NCBI RefSeq assembly: GCF_018390635.1 | Contig: NZ_JAHBGE010000044.1 | Coordinates: 62,001 to 126,000, forward strand | Source of the DNA: Ancylobacter lacus | GTDB lineage: Bacteria > Pseudomonadota > Alphaproteobacteria > Rhizobiales > Xanthobacteraceae | DNA length: 64,000 bases | Direction of reading: 5' to 3' | Shown: piece by piece, positions 59,141 through 64,000 of the stretch | Numbering within the stretch: the first letter of the stretch is position 1 | How the letters are laid out: each line of letters begins with the position of its first letter | Program-made: the position numbers and the translations under genes | The notes under the pieces: model-generated | Told to the model about the DNA's origin: nothing | The model's input: only the letters and a program-made list of their open reading frames with translations | Databases searched by the model: none

Positions 59141-60136
59141 TCACAGCAGCCCGAGCGTCGCCACCCGCTCGCCCCGCGAGACGGTGCTGAGCGTGGTGGC
59201 GCGGACGAACAGGCCGTCCTCCGGTGCGCGCACCACTTCGACCTCCTCGCCATAGACGTCGAGGATCCGGCACAGCACCTGGCCGCGGGTGACGGCGGCG
59301 CCGAGCTCGACCTCGGTGAGGAGCAGCCCGCCATGGGTGGCGCGGATGCCGAGAAAGTCCCGCATCACATGGCTCTGCGCCGGCGCCTCCGGCGCGCCCG
59401 CCACCATGCCGAGCCCGCGCAGCAGGTTCAGCACGCAGCGCGCCCCGGTTTCCACCGAGGCGGCCTCCAGCCGGCCGCCCTCGCCGATCTCGAAGGTGAA
59501 GCACGGCACCCCGGCCCGCGTCGCCTCCACGCAGAGGATGCCGTCGGCGATGTACATGCCGTGCTCGCCGCGCATGATCCAGCCGGTGCCGAGCGCCTGC
59601 GCCATCTCCTCCGCCCTGGCCGCGGAAGGCCCGAGCGAGCGGTGGGGCAGAATGGCGATGGGGACATAGCGCCCGCCCCGGGTCGGGGTGTGCACGTCGA
59701 GCGCATAGTCGCAGCGGGTGATGAGGCGGAACAGCGTCGCCGCCATCACCTGCGCGATGTTGCCGTCCGCCGCGCCGGGAAAGCAGGTCCAGGCGTCGGC
59801 CGGCACCTGATCGAGCGGCGATTTCAGGAACTGCGCCAGCGGCAGGCGGTGGTCGGCCTGCAGCGCCAGCGGCTGCTGCACCGGCACGCACACGATGCTG
59901 CCGGAAAGCTCCTGCGGGTCGACCGTGGCCAGCGCCCGCGTCACCAGCGCGATGCTGTTGACCTCGTCGCCATGGATGCCGGCGCCGATATAGAGCCGGG
60001 GGCCGGGGCGCACCCCGTTGATGAGGAGCAGCGGCAGGTTCACCACCGTGCCGTCCGCCAGCTCCAGCGCCGGCAGCGACGCGCGCACGCGCTGGCCGGG
60101 AGCGACGGTGATACCTTCGATGACGAGATCCTGCAT
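59141..60136 (-). CDS. Succinylglutamate desuccinylase/aspartoacylase-family hydrolase
   Basis: A 331-residue zinc-dependent acylase of the AstE/AspA group. Zinc ligands: His 55 and Glu 58 in GAGIHGDEVNSIALV, and a later His in YALDVHTPTRGG; the catalytic Glu region is FTFEIGEGGRLE. A C-terminal beta domain follows (about 245-331). Members deacylate N-acyl amino acids or ectoine derivatives. The ATG at 60136 follows GAGGA. It starts 8 bp after the hpaB-like gene stop in the same direction, so the two are probably co-transcribed. The exact acyl substrate is unknown. Confidence 0.86.
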   Translation of the reverse strand: MQDLVIEGITVAPGQRVRASLPALELADGTVVNLPLLLINGVRPGPRLYIGAGIHGDEVNSIALVTRALATVDPQELSGSIVCVPVQQPLALQADHRLPLAQFLKSPLDQVPADAWTCFPGAADGNIAQVMAATLFRLITRCDYALDVHTPTRGGRYVPIAILPHRSLGPSAARAEEMAQALGTGWIMRGEHGMYIADGILCVEATRAGVPCFTFEIGEGGRLEAASVETGARCVLNLLRGLGMVAGAPEAPAQSHVMRDFLGIRATHGGLLLTEVELGAAVTRGQVLCRILDVYGEEVEVVRAPEDGLFVRATTLSTVSRGERVATLGLL

Positions 60137-60144
60137 GGGAATCC

Positions 60145-61668
60145 TCAGAGCGTCTGCGGGGAGAGCGTGGGTGCGTCCGGCGACGCGAGATCGGGCGGGG
60201 CCGGCTCCGGCGCCGCGATGTCCGGCGTGGGGTAGCTGGCGAGCATCCTGTCCACGGCGCCGGTCGCCGCCGCCCAGTCGAAGGTGCGGTAGGCCATGCC
60301 GGTGGTCACGGTGCGGGGCCCGGAATAGAACATCTCGTACTGGGCATGGCGGGAGGCGAATTCCGAGCCCACCGCGTCCCAGGCCAGCTTGAACAGCTTC
60401 ACCCGCTCCTGCGCCGACAGGCTCGGCGAATACTGGGTGCGCCGGATCAGCGGGGCGATCTCGGGATGGTCGAAATCGGCGACGCTGGACGGCAGCATCA
60501 GCATGCCGCCGCCGGAAAGCTCGCGCAGGAAGTGGATGATCTTGGGGTAGAGCAACTGCGACTGCACCTGAGCGGCGTAGATCAGGCCGGCATCGGGCAG
60601 GAAATAGGGGCCGCGATGGCGGCCCTTGGCTTCCATGCCGTAGACGAAGGCCTCGATCATGCCGACATGCCCGGCGAGTTCGCCCAGCGTCTCGCGGACC
60701 TGGGGAAAGTGGATCGTGCCGATGGTCTCGGCGATCTTGCGCGCCAGCCCGACCATGAAGCGCAGCTTCACCAGCAGGCGGATCTCGGCCTGATAGTTCT
60801 GGTAGGCATGGGCCGGCGTCTCGTGCCACTGCGCGAGCTGCGCCTTGGGATCGCGGTGCACGAAGAGGCGATCCCACGGGATCTTCACCTCGTCGAAATA
60901 GAGCAGCGCGTCGTTCTCGTCGAACCGGCTGGAGAGCGGGTAGTCGAAGCCGGAGGTCGCGGCGCCTTCATAGGAGCGGCGGGAGAGCAGCTTCATGCCG
61001 GCAAGGTTCATCGGCACGGCGGCGGTGAAGGCGTAGCGTCCCTCGTCCTCCCGGAGCGGGCGCAGCGTGGTGACCAGCACCTCGTTGGAGAGCACCGCGC
61101 CGGTGCCGAGCATCTTGGAGCCGCGCACGGTGATGCCGCCGGCATCCTCGTCGACGATGGCGACGGCGAGGTCGGCATTGCCTTCGGCGCTGGTGGCGCG
61201 GGAGCGGTCGCCCTGCGGGTCGATGATGACATAGGAGAGATAGAGGTCGCGGTCGCGGGCGTAGTGGAAATAGTCGCTCACCGCGCCGGGCCGCCCGCCC
61301 GGATGTCCCTCGTAGACGTCGAGGCCCATATACATGCCGGCCAGCGTCGAGCCGACATGGTCGGGCGAGCGGCCCATGAAGCCATGGTGCAGCTCCGCCC
61401 AGGCGACCAGCGCCTCGCGGCGCAGCACAAGCTCGTCATAAGAGGTCGGCAGGTGCCAGGTGCGGCTCACGCGGGCACCGTTGCCGGCCGCAATGGTCAT
61501 CTTCTCCCGGTTTTCCGGCCGGGCCTGAAAATCATACAGCGCCGCGACCGAGCGCGCCGCGTTGCGGAAAGCGGGGTGGTCCGCCACGTTCCCCACCCGC
61601 GCGCCGTCAATGAGCACGCAGCGCCCGTCATCGAGGCTGCGCAGATGGCTTTCGGCGGATTTCGACAT
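60145..61668 (-). CDS. HpaB-family FADH2-dependent monooxygenase (4-hydroxyphenylacetate 3-monooxygenase-like)
   Basis: A 507-residue flavin-dependent oxygenase. Family landmarks: WAELHHGFMGRSPDHVGSTLAGMYMG, YFHYARDRDLYLSYVIIDPQGDRS, ITVRGSKMLGTGAVLSNEVLV, FDENDALLYFDEVKIPWDRLFVH, and the late GGGMLMLPSSVADF. HpaB-type enzymes hydroxylate phenols or related rings with reduced flavin from a separate reductase (HpaC). No reductase gene is in the window. A long Pro/Ala-rich C-terminal tail is present (about 25 residues). It is divergent from a MarR gene, whose operator-like repeats fill the gap. Confidence 0.88.
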   Translation of the reverse strand: MSKSAESHLRSLDDGRCVLIDGARVGNVADHPAFRNAARSVAALYDFQARPENREKMTIAAGNGARVSRTWHLPTSYDELVLRREALVAWAELHHGFMGRSPDHVGSTLAGMYMGLDVYEGHPGGRPGAVSDYFHYARDRDLYLSYVIIDPQGDRSRATSAEGNADLAVAIVDEDAGGITVRGSKMLGTGAVLSNEVLVTTLRPLREDEGRYAFTAAVPMNLAGMKLLSRRSYEGAATSGFDYPLSSRFDENDALLYFDEVKIPWDRLFVHRDPKAQLAQWHETPAHAYQNYQAEIRLLVKLRFMVGLARKIAETIGTIHFPQVRETLGELAGHVGMIEAFVYGMEAKGRHRGPYFLPDAGLIYAAQVQSQLLYPKIIHFLRELSGGGMLMLPSSVADFDHPEIAPLIRRTQYSPSLSAQERVKLFKLAWDAVGSEFASRHAQYEMFYSGPRTVTTGMAYRTFDWAAATGAVDRMLASYPTPDIAAPEPAPPDLASPDAPTLSPQTL

Positions 61669-61700
61669 GATTGCGTGCCTTCACCGAGGTTGATGCCGGG

Positions 61701-61733
61701 ATAATTGATAAGTAACTTAGCTATGTCAATTAT
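61701..61733. promoter_or_regulatory. Nested inverted repeats between the hpaB-like and marR genes (putative MarR operator)
   Basis: ATAATTGA (61701-61708) and TCAATTAT (61726-61733) form an outer inverted repeat with a 17-bp spacer, and TAAGT-A-ACTTA (61709-61719) is a perfect inner palindrome. This AT-rich block is the only one in the 279-bp divergent gap and lies 33-65 bp upstream of the hpaB-like start. MarR proteins typically bind such repeats to repress neighbouring catabolic genes. Confidence 0.65.
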
Positions 61734-61947
61734 CGAAATATGGGCAGGCTGCCTTCCAAACGGGCAGGGTACGGGCTTGCGCGGAGGGCGGCGTGGGTCA
61801 TACCCATCCGGCTCGGGCGGCGGGCGTTCTCCGAAAGCGCTTCCGTTCACGGCACCGGGCCGCTTTCCTGCCGATCGGGTGATTCCGCCGGGCGGAACAA
61901 GGACATGGAAGCCGCCCGCGGCGGCCGAAGGTGGAGAGGGGCGAGGC

Positions 61948-62577
61948 ATGCGAAGCGACAAGGGGGCCGGGCGCCCGCCGGGAGCGTCGGCGGATCGGGA
62001 GGCCGAGGCGCCGGCCGTGCCGGCCTCGCCCGGGCAGCCCGGCGCGCGACCGGCCGCCGCTCCGCCCTTGACCACCTCCCGGCCGGAGCTTCTGCCGGAC
62101 GGCAGCGACCTGCGCTTCCGCGAGCTGGTGCGCGATCTCGTCGATTTCTCCGCCCGGCTTCAGGAAATCCGCGAGGGCATCGCCCGGGCCATGGGCGTCA
62201 CCCCGCCGCAGTACAACATCCTGATGACGCTCTCGCAGCTCGGGGCCGACGTCACCGTGGCCGACGTCACCGTGGGCGACCTCGCCGAGCGGCTGCGCGT
62301 GAGCGTGCCCTTCGTCGTCACCGAGACCCGGCGGCTGGTGGCGCTGGGCCTGCTGGAGAAGCGCCCCGACAAGGTCGACCGCCGCCGGGTGATGCTGCTG
62401 CTGACCGCGCGGGCACGGGCGCTGCTGCACGACATCGCGCCGCTGCAGGTGAGCGTCAACGACGTGCTGTTCAGCTCGCTGGGCCCGCACGACCTCGGCG
62501 AACTGACGCGGCTGACGCGCGGCCTGCTCGCCTCCTGCGCCGGGGCGCTGGCGAAAACCCGGCTGCCGCCGTCGTGA
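61948..62577 (+). CDS. MarR-family transcriptional regulator
   Basis: A 209-residue regulator. The winged helix-turn-helix spans about residues 85-150 (MGVTPPQYNILMTLSQL, VGDLAERLRVSVPFVVTETRRLVALGLLEKRPDKVDRRRVMLLLT). The first 45 residues are Ala/Pro/Gly-rich and probably disordered, longer than usual. Helical flanks form the dimer interface. The ATG at 61948 has GGAGAGGGG upstream. It lies between two hpaB paralogues and is divergent from the first and convergent with the second, so it likely controls aromatic-substrate hydroxylation, like HpaR. Confidence 0.86.
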   Translation: MRSDKGAGRPPGASADREAEAPAVPASPGQPGARPAAAPPLTTSRPELLPDGSDLRFRELVRDLVDFSARLQEIREGIARAMGVTPPQYNILMTLSQLGADVTVADVTVGDLAERLRVSVPFVVTETRRLVALGLLEKRPDKVDRRRVMLLLTARARALLHDIAPLQVSVNDVLFSSLGPHDLGELTRLTRGLLASCAGALAKTRLPPS

Positions 62578-62592
62578 GCGGATCGGTCAGCC

Positions 62593-64000
62593 TCACCCCG
62601 CCGCCGGCGCCAGCGCCGCGTCGAGCAGCCGCCGCGCCCCGGCCCAGTCGAAGGTGCGGAACATGTGGGCGTGGTTCACATAGGACGCGCCGCCGTAGAA
62701 CATCTCGTACTGCAGGTGCCGCGAGGCGTATTCCGAGCCGAGCGCGTCCCAGGCGAGCTTGAACAGCCGCACCCGCTCCACCGGCTCGGCGACCGAGGAG
62801 ATTTGTGTCGCCTCGACCAGCGCGCGGGTGTGCGGGCTGGTGAGGTCGCGCTCGGAGGAGGGCAGCATGATCACCCCGCCCCCGGCGAGATCGCGCACCG
62901 CCAGCACGAACTGGGGGTAGAGCTCCTGGGTCAGGGTCTGCGCGGCGTAGAGCAGGTGGGCCGACGGCACGAAATAGTCGCCGACGTGGCGGCCCTCCGC
63001 CTCCATGCCCGCCACCATGCCCTCGACCAGCGAAGCCTGCGCCGCCAGCCGGCCCAGCACGCCGCGGATCTGGGGAATGTCGAGGGAGCCGTTGATCTCG
63101 GCGATGCGGCGGGCGAGGCCGGCGAGAAAGCGCATCTTCACCATCAGCCGGATCTGCGACTGGTAGTTCTGCATCACATGGGCAGGGGTGCCGTGCCACT
63201 GCGCCGCCGCGGCCTCGATGCTGCCGCAGACGAAGACCCGGCTCCACGGCACGCGGACCTCGTCGAAGAAGACGACCGCGTCGTTTTCGTCGAAGCGGCT
63301 GGCGAGCGGCTGGTCGAACGCCGAGGCGGCGTGCTGTTCATAGGAGCGGCGCGACAGCAGCGAGACGCCGGGGTGGTTCACCGGCACGGCGAAGCTCAGC
63401 GCATAGCGCTCCTCGCCGGGCCGCAGCGGCTGGATGGTACCGACGAAAATCTCGTCCGCCATCACCGCGCTGGTGCCCAGCATCTTGGCGCCGCTCACCA
63501 CGATGCCGTCGGCGTCCTGCGACACCAGATGCGCCACCACGTCCCGCGCCTGTTCGGAGGCGCCCTTCGCCTTGTTGGCCTGCGGGTTCTGGATGACATA
63601 GGTGACGAACAGGTCGTTCGCGCGCACATGCTCGAAATAGGCGGCGAAGGCGTCGGCCCGGGCGGCATCGAAGCCGCGCAGCACCGGCAGCCCGATCATG
63701 ATGCCGCTCAGCGTGGTGGCGAGGTGATCCGGCGAGCGGCCGAGAAAGCCGAGATGGAGCGCCGACCATTCGGCAATGGCGTGGCGGCGCGCCACGAGTT
63801 CGGCATGCGAGCGCGGCAGCGACCAGGCGAGATGCACGCGGGCATCCCCGACCGGGAAGGTCACGCGCCCGGTATTGGCCGGGTCGGCCTGATGGTCGTA
63901 GAGCCGGGCGAAGGAGGCGACCGCGTTGCGGAACGCCGGGTGGGTCGTCACGTCCTCGACCGGTTCGCCGTCCAGCAGCACCCGCCGGCCGTCCCGCAGG
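62593..64000 (-). CDS. Second HpaB-family FADH2-dependent monooxygenase, 5' end beyond the window
   Basis: At least 468 residues are visible; the start lies past base 64000, and only the first few codons are missing judging from the paralogue. The order of motifs follows the first copy: LHLGFLGRSPDHLATTLSGIM, YFEHVRANDLFVTYVIQNPQ, IVVSGAKMLGTSAVMADEIFV, FDENDAVVFFDEVRVPWSRVFV, GGGVIMLPSSERDL. The two proteins are clearly paralogous but well diverged, suggesting different substrates or a two-step pathway. It is convergent with marR across 15 bp. No flavin reductase is visible. Confidence 0.87.
   Translation of the reverse strand, partial: LRDGRRVLLDGEPVEDVTTHPAFRNAVASFARLYDHQADPANTGRVTFPVGDARVHLAWSLPRSHAELVARRHAIAEWSALHLGFLGRSPDHLATTLSGIMIGLPVLRGFDAARADAFAAYFEHVRANDLFVTYVIQNPQANKAKGASEQARDVVAHLVSQDADGIVVSGAKMLGTSAVMADEIFVGTIQPLRPGEERYALSFAVPVNHPGVSLLSRRSYEQHAASAFDQPLASRFDENDAVVFFDEVRVPWSRVFVCGSIEAAAAQWHGTPAHVMQNYQSQIRLMVKMRFLAGLARRIAEINGSLDIPQIRGVLGRLAAQASLVEGMVAGMEAEGRHVGDYFVPSAHLLYAAQTLTQELYPQFVLAVRDLAGGGVIMLPSSERDLTSPHTRALVEATQISSVAEPVERVRLFKLAWDALGSEYASRHLQYEMFYGGASYVNHAHMFRTFDWAGARRLLDAALAPAAG

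Noticed and set aside
1-64000. Many long open frames antisense to, or out of frame with, the listed genes (for example 40849-44253 and 51580-55239)
   Set aside because: They are Arg/Ala/Gly/Pro/His-rich shadows expected in very GC-rich DNA, lack recognisable domains and cover well-supported genes on the other frame or strand.
1-64000. tRNA, rRNA, prophage or transposase signals
   Set aside because: I searched by eye for cloverleaf anticodon arms, rRNA landmarks and transposase motifs and saw none convincing; this is not a substitute for a covariance-model search.

Overview
This 64 kb window is very GC-rich, densely coded and uses many GTG starts with 4-base ATGA/GTGA stop-start overlaps. Gene families (FCD-type GntR regulators, TRAP transporters, BetC/ChoX choline-sulfate genes) and a BioR-type box before bioY point to an alphaproteobacterium of the Hyphomicrobiales, plausibly Xanthobacteraceae such as Ancylobacter, Starkeya or Xanthobacter. 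That placement is inference from gene content. I recognised no rRNA, tRNA, CRISPR array or insertion sequence.

Layout. 1-1730: tail of a GntR regulator, a PfkB sugar kinase and an isochorismatase-family hydrolase. 1782-4489: a TDT/SLAC1-type transporter divergent from a LysR regulator, then a small secreted protein. 4634-19908: a probable D-apionate/D-apiose catabolic locus. It has a divergent SMP-30 lactonase, a sugar ABC transporter whose ATPase is fused to a permease, and apnL (D-apionate lactonase). Facing these is a minus-strand series: a RuBisCO-like protein, oiaK, apnO, a TRAP transporter (dctPQM) and a NanR-like GntR regulator. An 11-bp sequence, TGGTATAATGA, occurs before all three transcription units and contains a -10-like TATAAT, so one regulator probably controls them. 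20126-23158: dadA-dadX with a divergent Lrp regulator. 23161-25127: bioY-bioB with a wrecked bioD and BioR boxes. 25137-29406: choline-sulfate use (LysR, choX, betC). 29440-38074: a glycerol-kinase-like enzyme, two FAD oxidoreductases, a mannitol/chloroaromatic-type TRAP transporter and a DeoR regulator.

38215-50095: an alternative chemosensory operon of eleven tightly coupled ORFs: a soluble receptor with two signalling tips, a triple-CheW protein, CheB, a HEAT-repeat protein, CheR, a receiver, CheA, a 63-codon coupling ORF, CheY, a CheC-type phosphatase and a PAS/hybrid histidine kinase. 50129-64000: a catabolic region of unknown substrate: an M20 hydrolase, HyuB and HyuA, an XRE-cupin regulator, a polar amino acid ABC system (permease fused to ATPase, plus binding protein), an AstE/aspartoacylase-like hydrolase, two HpaB-type flavin monooxygenases and a MarR regulator. 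A TTGCA-N5-TGCAA palindrome lies before both hyuA and the ABC binding-protein gene, linking hydrolysis and uptake into one predicted regulon.

The strongest candidates for new biology are the jointly controlled apionate locus with its ABC fusion, the chemosensory operon with the double-headed receptor and CheC, and the hydantoinase/HpaB/ABC regulon. Most calls rest on motifs and family resemblance read by eye, without database searches.
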